This document shows, piece after piece, positions 35,551-49,100 of a stretch of 60,000 nt of DNA (positions are counted from its first letter, which is position 1; each line of letters starts with the position of its first letter). The stretch covers positions 6,078,001 through 6,138,000 of the forward strand of contig NC_079882.1 of the NCBI RefSeq assembly GCF_029227915.1. Direction: 5' to 3'. Position numbers and translations under genes: made by a program. Source of the stretch: Hydractinia symbiolongicarpus. Its lineage: Eukaryota; Cnidaria; Hydrozoa; Anthoathecata; Hydractiniidae. A model generated the notes under the pieces. That model was not told where the DNA came from. It searched no databases and worked only from the letters and a program-made list of their open reading frames with translations.

Positions 35551-37153
35551 ATGGCTTCTAACATATTTAAACGTGTATCCTTGGTGTTCATATTTCTGAC
35601 GTTCGTATCGGTCGTGTCGTCGGAAGGTAAGCGTGTTGACGTTGTTTTTATAACACAGGTTAAAAGGTTATGCTTCAAGATGTTGGCACTTTCGTAAATG
35701 AGGGTCTTGTGGCCCCTGAGTCGTTATTAGCAAGTCGCTACCAACTTTATCAGCAAGGCAAAATGCCCTGGGAATTTTTATTTCGTTTCTCATTAAAATT
35801 TATTTGATGTGCAAAATATAGGCCTAAAAACGTCACCTCCATCCTCTGTTCTTATCATGTGCAAAGGCAATGTCAAGTCCTTGTTGTTTTACCAACAATT
35901 AATTATTAACATTTTAGGTCTATTTTATTGGCAAGAGTGGACGCTGTGGTCAGCTTGTGAAGTTGTGGAAAGTGCAGTGACAAGTCAAATAACGTGTGGC
36001 GCGGGAGCAAATACGACACGATGGAGGACACAACCGACTTGCGTCAATCAAACAACTAGTGACGCAGGACAAAGTTCTTCAGTTGTAGTCGATGAGTCAT
36101 TTTGTAGTTTTAAACCTTATCAAGTTGAACTATGTATTAAAGTTTGTCCAAGTGAGTGTTTAGTCAAATTAACTAACCAAATTTAGGAGAAGAGGTCATC
36201 GAGAGAATGTTTTAAATATAATTCAAAAAACGCGGAATACTTTTAATGAATTGTAGGGTATGTTTTTCACTGAATCACCAATGTTTTTTCACGCAATCCG
36301 GAGTGAATGCGTGGTATTATAGTTAGGAAGCCTTTACATGGACCCAACATGACATTTCAAACCGCTATGAAAAATATCGTTGTGTTTACATGGGCTTTTT
36401 CATATCGGGTTTCCGTAAGCTATACACGCGCCATGACTTTGTACACATGATGCGCAAAAACTTTTTGAACATGCGCAATAGATTAATTTTGTGTTAATCG
36501 TGTTTACATGAATATTTTGACGGCGAAGACTGAAATAAAATTAACATTGAAATAAGTTTCATTTTGCTTTCTCAAATCATGTAAACTTTTATGACTACAC
36601 AAGATACTGAAATAAAGTTTTCATTTTGCCCCTGAAATGAAACTTCGTGTAAAGGCTGATCTCCATATGTTGAAACAGTTTTTGAGCAAAAAATTTCCAT
36701 CATGGCCATGCGCATTGAAATACGTTTGCAGCATTACCCGGAAATATTTTAATGGATTGGACGAAATTCCGAAAGTTTAAAACAAAATCTTTAGAATTGA
36801 TATTTGACTTGAAACAAACAAACTTGAAACATTAGAATCAAAATCTTGTTCCCAGGGCTTCTTTTTCGCTTTCTGATATTTGGCTAGCTACTTCCTTTGC
36901 GGTTGTACACGCGCATATTAGATATCCAAATAAAAGCTCTGTGGGCGAGATTGATAGTAAACACACAGTAAGTTATGAAACTGCGAAGAAAAGAAGTTTA
37001 ATATAGGGATTTTTTGGTCGGAAACATTTCCTGCCCTCGTTTTCCTAAGCAAGGCGAAAAATAAATTTAGGTGCCCATTTCTAGAGAGGGTCGTCGCAAT
37101 GAAAGTGTCAATGTCTTTACATATTTGTGACCAAAAACTTGGAGTGCGGGGCA

Positions 37154-37188
<35 letters not shown>

Positions 37189-40100
37189 TTTATTTCGTGT
37201 TAGATAACTGTATATTTTACATTAAATAAATACCTACGGGGAGACCATCAGATAGTATAAATACTAATGTAGGTGATGGCCACCTATATAAGATCAAACG
37301 ATTGCAATAAGCAGTATGACACTACAAAAAAAAATTTTTTAGTAAAATCTTAGGACTCTTAAAATTTAGGACTTTATAAATATATAGAAATGTATAGTTT
37401 AGCAGTTCACCACTTTTACTTTACTTAATTAATGACTCATCATCATCATCATCATCATTCTCGGCTTAACGTCCGTATGCTAGCATGGGTTGGACGGGGT
37501 ATATTAATGACCCTCTTCCAATCTGATCTAGACTGTGTTAGATCTAAACTCAACTTCCTCTCTGTCAAGTCTGTCCTTATAACCTCCTGCCAAGTCTTTC
37601 TCGGTCTGCCTCTGGGCTTTGCCCCAGGAACTATCAAGTCTCTACACTTTCTTACCCAATTATCCTCCTCCATTCTTTCCAAGTGCCCCAGCCAATTCAA
37701 TTTTCTTATCTGGATAACATCTTTAATTATACGGAGACTTAGCCTGCTTCTTAGCTCATCTGAACTCTTTCTGTCTCTCGGACTGGCATTACACATCCAC
37801 CTAACCATTCTCATATCATTCCTTTCTAAACGGTCAAGATCTTCCTGCTTCACTGCCCATGTCTCACTACCGTACAACATAACACTTCTTACACAGGCCT
37901 CATACAACCTACCTTTTACCTCAATTGACAGGACTCTGCTAGTCAATAAAGGAAGTAACTCTCTAAACTTTTTCCAAGCAGAACCTATCCTGCAAGTAAC
38001 ACTTCTTCCAACACCCCCTTCACTGCCCAACATATCACCTAAGTACCAGAAGTTCTTAACTATCTCTAACGAGCCACTGTTGTACATCATTAAAGCTGGA
38101 AATACTTCATTCTCTATAATCTCACCTTTGCAACGCTTGCATACAAACTGTATGCCAGCTCTTAAGACTGTGGTACTTTAATAATGTGAAAACTAAACAA
38201 AAACTTTATGCTAAGCTTAATTAATTTTTGAACTTAACTTCCTACTTCATGTTATAGTCCACAGTGGAAACATGTTTAATTTGTGTTATTTCGAAAAAAA
38301 AATTCAAATCAAGGAATTATTTTCATGCAAATGTGAGTTGCAAAATATGGAGTTTGAGAATTTGTAAGATAAAAATGCATTTTTAAAGTTTAAAAGGAAT
38401 TCTTATGTTTTTTTATTGATATATATATATATTATAATACCTATGTGCGTCAGTCTGTCACACAAAATGGTACCACAAGTAGCAAGATGCACGCCATATG
38501 ATAAAAAAAGAACAGGCGAACCCGTGGATTTTTCCACGGTCTGCCAACTGGTTTTAATAAATCATCTGAAACATGACTTCTACCTCATTTCTGAACAGAA
38601 TTTAGAAAAGGCAATAGTTTTCTGCTACATTCACTCCTCTGAAAATTATTGTTATCAGGACTGCGGGTTAAAATGTTTGTTTTGTATGGCTATTATATTT
38701 TGTTCAGGTTAATAAATTTTGTGCATTGAAACACAGGAAAGTTTGATATTTGATAGATGAAAATACGTGTGGGTGTTTCCAAGTGCAACATCTCTTTTTC
38801 TTGTGACTATGCATGGGGGTAACAACTATTTTAACTGAAATATAATTTCTATTTTCTTCAAAAAAACAAACATTATCAGTGACATTTTTTTTCAAAAATG
38901 CCATGCACCTGTTGGTTATCTTTACCATAAAATTAGCTTTCTCTTTAGTGGAAACTATATATACATAAATGTTGCAAAATAAGAAAATATGTTTATTTTT
39001 TTACGTTATATACTTTGTTAGTCACCATTGCAGTCTTTTTCAGGAATATTTGCGATATAAAACGCACATGCCAAGAATGTTACACATGCGATACGGGCTC
39101 CGAGGTTATTTTTGTTGCACATTCATTTTGCGGTAGAAAGGTGGGGACGTTTTAAATTGTAAACCGCAAACACGATGATCGAGTGTCTACTGGTATAGCG
39201 ACTCTCTCAATCTTAACTTCCTTTTCTACATGTCTGAAGCATGACTATACTGTCATTTTTATATTTATTGTTTATTTTTGAGGTCATCACAAGCAGATAG
39301 GCAAAAATATGCTTTTTTTTCAAATTAAAAAATCTTTATCTACATAAATAAAACTTCGAAATTCATTCAGAAAGTTCAGCTACATTTTAACAAACTTTAC
39401 ACACAAAAAAGAATTATACCGCACATGGGTTTCGTTTTTAAGGCATAAAGAAATAATCCATTAAATTCGGACCTGCTATGGTTTCCAACTGTTTTGTCAA
39501 ATATAGAAATTATCTACAATTATTTCCATGATAAAATGTCTATTCCGCTTGTAAGTTCAGTTTTGCAGTCTTGCTTAGTCCGTGCTCCTTCAGCGTTCGC
39601 CTCCATAATTAGTTAAGGACCACATGGGTGAATTTCTTGGTAAGACCTGGTTACCAATGACAAAGGGGCCAGGCAAAAGAGTGTGTTCTGACCAAGACGG
39701 AAATCTATTTTATGGGTTGGTTTTAAAAACTCAATATTTATTTTTTAAGCATGAGATTAATCACACGCCTGAAACTATTTAGGCGTGTGCAAAGGTGTGC
39801 GCGTACGATTGCACGCCTCTCCTGAAAAAGACTGCCATTCAAAACCAAGCTTTTATAAATATATACATATCAAAACGCTAAACTGTTAAGTGTTACTGGA
39901 TTGTGCGATTTGGCTACTTTAACGAAAGAGGAAATCATTGCACATATTGCTTCTGCGAAAATTTTATTAGACAGCTTGGTCGACTAACAAAGCTCTTTAG
40001 AAAACATTGAATTTTCTTTGCTTTCTTTTAATATAACTGATCTCGTTGTCTGGCAGGCAAACTTTTTTGTTTTGTTTTATTAAAAACTGATGCTTGCAAA

Positions 40101-43100
40101 ACTTCACTAGAAAAATTTCCATCATTAAGATCCTCAATGTTGGAGGAGGTATAAATATACCTCTAGTTGTTATCCTGGAACCAAAGTAAAGCTGGTTCAC
40201 CTTATTTGTTATGGAACAGACGGATTGATGATATCATCAAAAAAAATTTGTAATTTAAAAGTCTTATGCAGCAATGACTATTTGTTGATTTATACAACAA
40301 AGTGAGCATCTAAAAAAGTAGTCAATTTTTTGAGCTGATTTTAAGGAACTGTTTATTGTTATACATAGTTCATTGTTAATCTATACAACTTTACCAATCC
40401 ACACTTATGCACTTTGTTTCTGTTTTTGTTTAAAACTTATACTCCAGGACAGGATAGTTTTTTGAGTTAATGGGCAGTATTATTTTCGCAATAGATACTT
40501 AGGTATATATATACCATTTGTGTACATTCACCCAAGTAAAAAAATTAAATAGACAACCTTGATTAAAGAAATCACATTCAAAAATGCAAACTGTTATATA
40601 AATAGGTAAAATTTGCTTTAGAAAAGTAAAGTAAATAATAGATTTAATGTGTTTTTGGTCCTGCATAATATTTTCAAAAAAGTCTAAAGCAATTTACACT
40701 ATATATATGTAATGCTGCCTTTTCTTTCTGCCTGGATAAGCACAAAAATGCATGAGTTTCAATAAGCTTCAGGGCTTTCCTGAATCTTGATGGGGTTTGT
40801 TTGTTTGTTCTGCATGCGTGCCTGGGGATGTGACTAGCAAATTGTACACATTGTCTACCAACTGCAGAGCTTTGACCATTTGGCACTCTTGTACATATTT
40901 AGAAATTGACATAGTCTTTTTCTCAATATTTTTATCCAAGAGTGCGGATAAAGTATACAATAAACCTTGGTCTATTTTATTTATTTGGACTATTTACAAT
41001 TTTTACCTTTTTATCATTATGTTAATTTCTTGAATTTCAGGCCATCTATATGTTTAAATGTTTCTTCATTGCAAGTATTGATATAATCAGTTGCATACTT
41101 TTTGTTGATGCATTTAATAATAAATTTTTTTAATCTGCAAGAGGGCATGAAATAAACCAGAAGTTTTTGTTGCTGATTCATTTCTATAATGTACCAGTGC
41201 CCACCTTTATAATCTGTTTTATATTCACATACTAGTTAATTTTCATTTTGCGTGATAAATTTTCACGACTGTTGATTTGATTGCATTGTGTGTCAAACAA
41301 CAGATTTTCTAGTTAATTTTGTAAAATAAGCATTTTTTGTAGCATCTAAAGTACCTTGATCAATGAAAAATACCCACAAAGAATTAGTACTAATAAGGTA
41401 ATTACTGGAAGGAATTGTTTGCCAGTGCTTAAAATAAATATTTTATCCCTGGCAGTTACTGTTACTGGGGAGAATATAAAGGGACTGGTTTGCTAATTTT
41501 ATCTAACTTTTGCTTCTATTTCAGATGATGCATTTAAATATCTATATATATAAATTGTAATTTATCTTGTACTTTGTTTTAACATTTTTTATAAGCACAA
41601 AAGCAATAAGCTAAAAGCCGATCAACAATAAAATTTCCTTAACAAAAAACTAAGTATGTGTGATATCCCAAGGGTAAACAAATACATTAGGCTATTTCTT
41701 CAGGTTTAATCACCTTAATCAGTAAGAATAAGATATATTGGGCAGAGGGAAGGTATTTAACGGCTTATTTGTATGCTCAAAAAAATTGAGAAAAATGTGG
41801 ATGCCGTAAAATTACCATCTGCAAAATGACATTTAGGCTTGATGTTTAAATTCTGGAAATGTTAAACATAATGGTGGTTGAAGACATTCTTATATCTGGT
41901 GTATGGTGTCTGTGTAGGAAAGTAAAAAAAGTAACTTTTATATTTTAGTCATATGTGAAGTAAACAACCAAAGCTGGGCATCGTGGGGAGTTTGTGAAGT
42001 GAGTGGCAATTGTGGCAATTGTGGCAATGGCTTCAGAACACGCCAGCATCAATGTCTTTGTAATGGGGTTCCTTCAACCAGTTGTAACACAACAACTGCA
42101 CCAATACATGTACAGAATTGTTTTATCTCCTGCAATGGTAAGTGAAATTATTATTACATAGTTGTTACCAGAGATCAAATTAAACTTAATATTGGATATG
42201 CATGAGAATTATTATTACTAGCCGAATTCCTGTGAAAAAATCCACTAAATCTCTCATTAGATCCATGAAAGGAATACCAAACAAAAACAGTAATTTGAAT
42301 TTTTTAAACTCACAATCCATCCTCGACCCCTGGCCTTTTTTATAACAGGAATATGTTTGTAAAATTTTCACAATGTGCAGTTTGTAATGCATCATACCAA
42401 ATCAGCTATTTAGTCTATTGCATACAGCAATGCTCCCAATGTTTTACACAAAATATGAGAAATCAATAATTTACAACAGATAAAAGAGAAATTAAAAAAT
42501 TGAATAATTTCTGTATATGTATATCTACCGTAATATTTCAATCCATAATATTAAAAGAACAGTTTGCCCTAAAGACCGAAACTCATAATCAAGAAAATCA
42601 TTCATTTTGCTTTTATGTATAAAAAAAACAGTGCAAACGTGCCGTTTCCAATTTAAGAATCAAATATATTTCAAAAAATTGTGCAACGTAACAGATGTAA
42701 ACATTGATTTAACTTTGTTTACATTTAGGTTTATTATAACGACATCAACACTGAATCAGTAGTGTTAAAAACAGTAACAATGGAAAAATTAATTTTTTCA
42801 TTTTATATAAATTCTACCCTACACAATGTTTTTTTATAAGAATAGTGGTTTTCTTAGTTTCAGCCTCCATGTTCCTAACTTTCTTGACAAATCCTATCCT
42901 CATTATTCTTAGTATATTCTTAGCATGGCTATAGCCTAAAATATATAATGCCTTAAAAAAATAAAGGTTGCTATAAGTTAATATAGCTATTGCCAAATTT
43001 TTTCTATATTTAGAACAAACAATCGAGGTTAGACATATATATTTTTAGGATGTTCTTAACTTCTGACCCATTTTTTGAGAGTACATTCTTAAAAAAGTGC

Positions 43101-46100
43101 TTAAAGAAAATACGTTCATGCTAAAGACACAGCAAAGAACTTAATATTTAAGGGAAAGTTTAGCTCTGAAAGTTAAAACAGCTAAAAAATCGGTACACCT
43201 AAATTCATTTTTGTACCAGATGTTCTAAACAACACACCTGCTTTTCTTTGGTTTTCTCAGTAGGTCGCTATAGCTAGCATTCTGTGGATAAAAATCCAAT
43301 CATTTTTTTACTTCAATTACTAAACTTGCTTCGTCCCGTATGTAATTGTCTGATACATTTCCAATCGGTTCTCTTTGTGACGTTATACCATCATTAGTTT
43401 TTCTTCTTTTTAGAAAATATTTCTGCCAACAAAATTAACATTTTACACTGGCTCGACAACAACAGTTTTGTTTTTTACATTTTAGATTCGAATTATTTAT
43501 ATTCAAATGCGATAAGTTAGCAACCTTGGTCCCAGAACACAAAATTGGAAAATGTAGAAAAACAAAAGTTGAGCTAACCTCATCATGAGTAAACATTGGC
43601 ATTCCTTGTTTAAAATAACTTTTTTCAGGATTAATTTGAAAATGAGTCAACTTCTTTGCCTTTTTTATTATTATTATTAATGATTAATTCTAAACGAGTT
43701 TACATTGCCGTGACGGGGCTACATTGACAGACGGGGCTACTTTGTAATTTTTTCCCATATCTTTATTTCTCTTTGTTTTTTGCTATATGAAGTGCTTCTG
43801 TGATGTTAATGTTCAGCATGTCTTTCAATTGTTGATTCATCATTTTTTACCAAGTTGTTTTTAACCTTAGTGGTGTAGTGGTGTATTTTTTCGTTATGTG
43901 TGTTTTAGCATGTAGATCTTCATTGCTTATGGTATTTGGCCATTTTATGTTTAGAACAAATTCTTTACTTAATCTTCTGTGAAAGATGCCTATTTCTTCA
44001 TTGATGGTTGATGTTATTGTACATGTGTCTGAGTTGTATAAGAAGAATTGCATATATTTTTGTCATGATGGTTTTCTTGTACTAATAAGCAAGCTGTTTT
44101 CTCATATTGGTGGTATTTTTAATCCAATAGCGACCCTAGTAATTTGCATTTTCTCCATTTGTTGTCGCTGTTCTTGTTACTGATTTTATATTTCTCTGTA
44201 TTCTCTTCATTTATTTGTATCCCTCTTAATTTTTCTGGTAGTTCACTTTTAAATTTTTCTTTATTGATGTATTTTGACTTTATTTTACTTATATCATCTG
44301 CATATCTCTTATAATAATACGCCAGTTTTGTCTGTCTGTCTGTCTGTCCGTCTGTGACTTTCGCAAAGACGATATTTTTTACCACTCGAATGCGCAAGTT
44401 TTTCAAGTTTTTTTGTCAATATCTTTTAACGTCAATATCTTGTATACTAATTTAATGAAGCCATTACAGTGCACTTAAAGCTTTGAGGCCAAATAACTTG
44501 GAAACCAGGTGGTGACGTCAATGATTTTTCACCGCGTGGGTAACTAGGGACCACCTAGGATCAATTTGGGTAATTTTCCCAAACCTGGGTTGCCAAATCC
44601 GTTTCGGAATAGACGGGTTGATGACGTCATCAAAAAAGCTTCAAATCGTAATATCTCTGCAATCGTTTGTCAAAAGTACATGATCTTATACATTTTCTTG
44701 ATCAGCGTTTCAAGATCTATATGATAAAAACATTAGATATATAAAATTCTGGAAATTTTTTTTTGTGTTTTTGCAGGTCTTTGTTGACGTCAGCAAGATT
44801 TTCAAACCCCTATATTTCCTTATACGTTCGTCTAAAACCCACGATCCTATACATTTTTCTCATCAGCGTTTTAACCTCTACACATTACAGGCAACGAATA
44901 CACTAAACTTTGCTAAATTTTATTGTATTTGTAAAGTTTTGGCTGTTTTCATATGTATGGTCTTGTATTGGTGGTGTATAATTATTGTTGTTTGATTCGA
45001 GTGGTTTTGCTAGATAAAAGGTAAATTCATTTGCACTAGCACAATCACCTTGTGGTTACCAGTATCAGTTAAAAAAATATTTACTTATGTATTGACCACA
45101 TTTTGCTGCTATAATTTCACATTTAAGAGAATCTGAACTAGATGTAATTCGTTTTTATTGATAATGATGTTAAGGTCGTTTATTAACATTTGACAGCTTA
45201 TGCTGTCAAATGCCTTGCTCATTTCTAGGAGAATAAGGTATACAGTTTTATGTTTTCATGTTATTGTTCTATCAGTTATCAGTTTGGTGGTAAATACATG
45301 TTCAGTTGTTGATCAACTTTTTTGGTATGCAGTTTGGTTGATTGGAATTTTGTCGTTTAGTCTTGATCCAATGCGCTTCATTAAACACATTGCTAGAATT
45401 TTTCTAAGAATGGATAGTATTATGATTGGTCAAAAGTTGGGAGGCGGTCCCATGGTTTTTGCTTCAGTTTTCTTTTTTCAGTTGATAAACAACTTGTTTC
45501 CGTGAGATACAGTGTGCACATGGTAAACCGGGGTAAAATTAAATTATTCTATCCATAACGACCCAGTACGGCTTTTAAAATAAACAACAAATAAACCCTG
45601 TGTGGCAATTTTAGCATAACGCCACAATTTGGGGACACAATGCATGAGGCATAAGAAAGTGACCCGCGATTTTAGTACTATGAACTCACATAGTTACTTA
45701 CTTAAGTGTACTATTATTATTGTAACTTGCACTAGGTTTTTGAGGTTTCAAATATCCCTGGGAGGGAGACAACCAAATATAAGCCTTAAAATAACTTAGT
45801 TGATACTTCTTGTGTATTTACCTTTTACAATATTACCATTTAGACCAATGCAAAGGGTGAGTAACAATGCTCAAGAAAGTGACCAAATTTTAATCCTTTT
45901 GAGCAGTATTTTAGAAGTTATGACATGACAATGTCTTGGTGCAATCGTTATAGTTATTACCATGCAGACACAGCAAACTCATTCATGTTCATACCATTTT
46001 TTAGATACTTGTCCGGCTGAAAAAACGAATGGACTTAGTTTGACATATTATCAACTTAACGAAACAGACTATGGGAATGAATCACACATTGCTTACACGG

Positions 46101-49100
46101 TTTGTGGCAATCCCTACTTTTGTTTGTCCTTGTTTAATGATACTTTTTCTTGTTTGTAATTGGAAATGGAAAGATACTATTTAAAAAAACATTCTAAAAT
46201 GTGTTTGAAATCCCCCCAAATATATTATAAAATTGCTAAAATCTTTATACCTTTTTTTGAGTTTATATAAAGTGAAATTCCAGATTGGAATAAAGTGAAT
46301 GCTCCAGGGAGGTGCATCTGTGCATCAAGGTATGTATGTATAGTTACAGTTTTATAGTGCTTTTGTTTGTTTGTTTTTCTTTAGGGATGTTTGCCAAAGC
46401 TGTCATATATTTATTTACTTAAATACCAATTGAGTGGAAAGCATGGAAGCAGCAACAATATCCTAACTCAATTTTTAAGATTTGGAAGTTTACTGCAAGT
46501 TAAGATGGTGAGTTATTAAATGTTGCTATGTGCTGCATTTCCTCCCTTAGTACAGACTTGGGAACGTAGGAGATAACCCTTTGTGGAATTTAATTCATGT
46601 TGCTAAGTTTCTCAAAGCTATAAGCCATTTAAATATTGCACTAATAAGTGAGACTAAAACCCTATCTATACAATCTGAGACAATTCTTTTCAAGTATGGT
46701 CAAACTGTGAAGAAAATATACAGTTATTTTTTGTTAAGCCACAAAAATGGAAAAATATTGCATATAGTAGTTATAGCAAATTTTTAACTTGTACCCAAGA
46801 AGTTAACCAGATCTTTCTTATAGTCACCAGCCCTTTCTTATAACTCACCCACATTCTTGTTCTAAGCTTGTGTTTCTAAATTAACACTTGTGTGATGATT
46901 TCATTGACACAAAATGTGTTTTTTATTTAGACCTGGCTAATGGATCCTATTGATTTTGTATTGGCTCCACCCGTACTCTCACAGTGTGTCATGGATTCCT
47001 TTAACAAACTTAATTTACCTGCATATAAAACAATGTCTGTGCGAATCATGTACTGCAGTAAGATTACAATTCTTTCACATAAGCGTGTTTTATTGAATTT
47101 GCCATAACTTTTATTATGTAAAGTTATATATACGTGAATTTTGCATACAAAGCACTTGTTTTACACCATTTTCATTAGCTGTAGGTTATATATGTGCTTA
47201 TCTTTAGCACAAAAAATATCTTAAACATGATTGGCTCAGAGGAGTAAGATATACACCATGCTTCTGATTTGGAGTGCAATTTTTAATGATCCGAATCCAA
47301 TTTTAAATATTGGAGTGCAAAATGTTTTCATAATGGCAGGAATTTGCTGAGTTAAATATTATACCATTTACACCAACAAAGCGTTGTTTATTACTAATGG
47401 TAAAAGATGAATTGAATAGTTTAAAATGAAAACAATGTTGGCAACAGGAAAAATTAAAGGCATAAAACACTTAATAAAAAGTTTAAAACAATATTCCAAA
47501 ACCAGGTAACGAAAAAAATTTAAATTAGTAATTGCTAGTTTATAGCTACCTAGTTCTAAATTGTCACAAGAAACGTTAAAATAAAATTTTAAATGCTCAT
47601 TGACTCAACATGAGCTTACTGCGCCTTCTACTGTTTTGTTTTGAAAAATTTAAATGATTATTTTTTTCTGAATTTTCTGGAGATTTCTAACTGTTTTAAA
47701 AATCCTTTTATTTAAAGAACTCAATAAATACTAATAACATTGTTGGAAAAATTGCCTTTTAGCTGCACCTATGTTTGGAGAATGGAGTCAATGGTCGTTA
47801 TGCAATAGTGAGTGTAACATGACTGGCACAGCCAATCGAAGTAGAAACTGTGTTCGTGAGGGACATAACGTGTCTGCAGATTACTGCTACGGAATGCATC
47901 TAGAATACAATGTTTGTCTTGGACCATGTTATGGTATAACTTTAGACTTTTAGTTCATGTTTTTAATTCTTCTATCGATTTTAAGAATCTGTTGATCGAT
48001 TTTAGAAGAGTATGAGTGCATTTTTATAGGAGTCTTTCCTATTGTTTTTAAAACGTTTAGAATGGTCCGAATGGAGTCCAATCGGTCATTGCAATGGAGA
48101 ATGTGGAAATGCAACTTTGCAGTATAACCGCACATGTTTACTTGATAACTCCACTGTTGCATTAAGTGAATGTGTTGGGAATCATTCTAAAGTTGAACCT
48201 TGTTACACTGGCACGCCCTGTTACAGTAAGTATATATAGCTATGCGGTGCCCTAAACTCTAACATGAATTTTGAATCCAGTGATTTTCAAAAGATCACTT
48301 TAGCGATGCACGATTTTTTTAAAAAAACTTAGTGAAGGATCTAGTTGTGAAAGTTTCTTAATTTTGGTCTAAATTTAAAGTGATGTTAGTTTTTTATTCG
48401 GTTTCTAATTGTTTTTATTAAAAATATGTATCTAATGATGCTAGTTTAAATATTTCCTAATTTATAGGGACTTGCTTTATTTTCAAAATTATTTTGTAGT
48501 TTTTTAAATCTTAACTTGAAAAATAAAAACATTGGATTTTTTAATTGTATTTGAAACAAATTTGTCTCTGCAAATTTGTCTCAGCTTCATTTGTATAGAA
48601 GTTTTCCTTTCAAGATAATTTCCTTAAATAAGAAGTCAATAAAAAAAGTTTCTTTACCAAAAAATAGCCATAACAATGCAGTTGTAATTAAGTTATAATT
48701 GTAATAATAATATAAACGTGTATCTTTATTAATTCCAAGCAACTCAAACAACTAAAACATTAAAAGTACTGTTCTACAGAATTCCAACTCAGAAGGCCAT
48801 TAATTATTCTTTTTTTCTAAGGCAATGTACAACAAAAAATTTTATTACAAAAACCTTTAGCTTAAAAATTGCTTTAATTTAGAATTCCTAGCAACTTTTT
48901 CAGGCTTTTGATTTTGCAGGAGCAGATTCTTTTGGTTGATAATTTGCAAAAAATTTGGTACAAATTTTTACATAATAAGCGTAGATACAAGATGTATGGA
49001 ATTTGTAGCCGTTGCTCTATTGTAAGACGAAAATATTTGTTATGCCATACACTTCTCTTGCAATTAAATACCTTGCAGTCGTTACATATTTTAAAAGAGT

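Larger units (their letters stand above)
36152..41948. other. 5.8-kb intron of the TSP1-repeat gene
   Basis: No further TSP1 exon was found. It holds an inverted-repeat element (36329-36657), a TAG/GTA triplet microsatellite (about 37155-37187), the LINE remnant at 37437-38178 and a Helitron-like copy at 38422-38551. A degenerate repeat near 39600-40245 is related to the insert at 44305. Confidence 0.5.
42138..46004. other. 3.9-kb intron of the TSP1-repeat gene
   Basis: The left part (42.1-43.8 kb) shows no exon or recognised element. The right part holds the LINE remnant at 43850-45500 and its insert. Confidence 0.45.

Noticed and set aside
37432-38181. 249-codon plus-strand ORF
   Set aside because: It is the complement of the LINE C-terminal coding region, which has clear family blocks on the minus strand.
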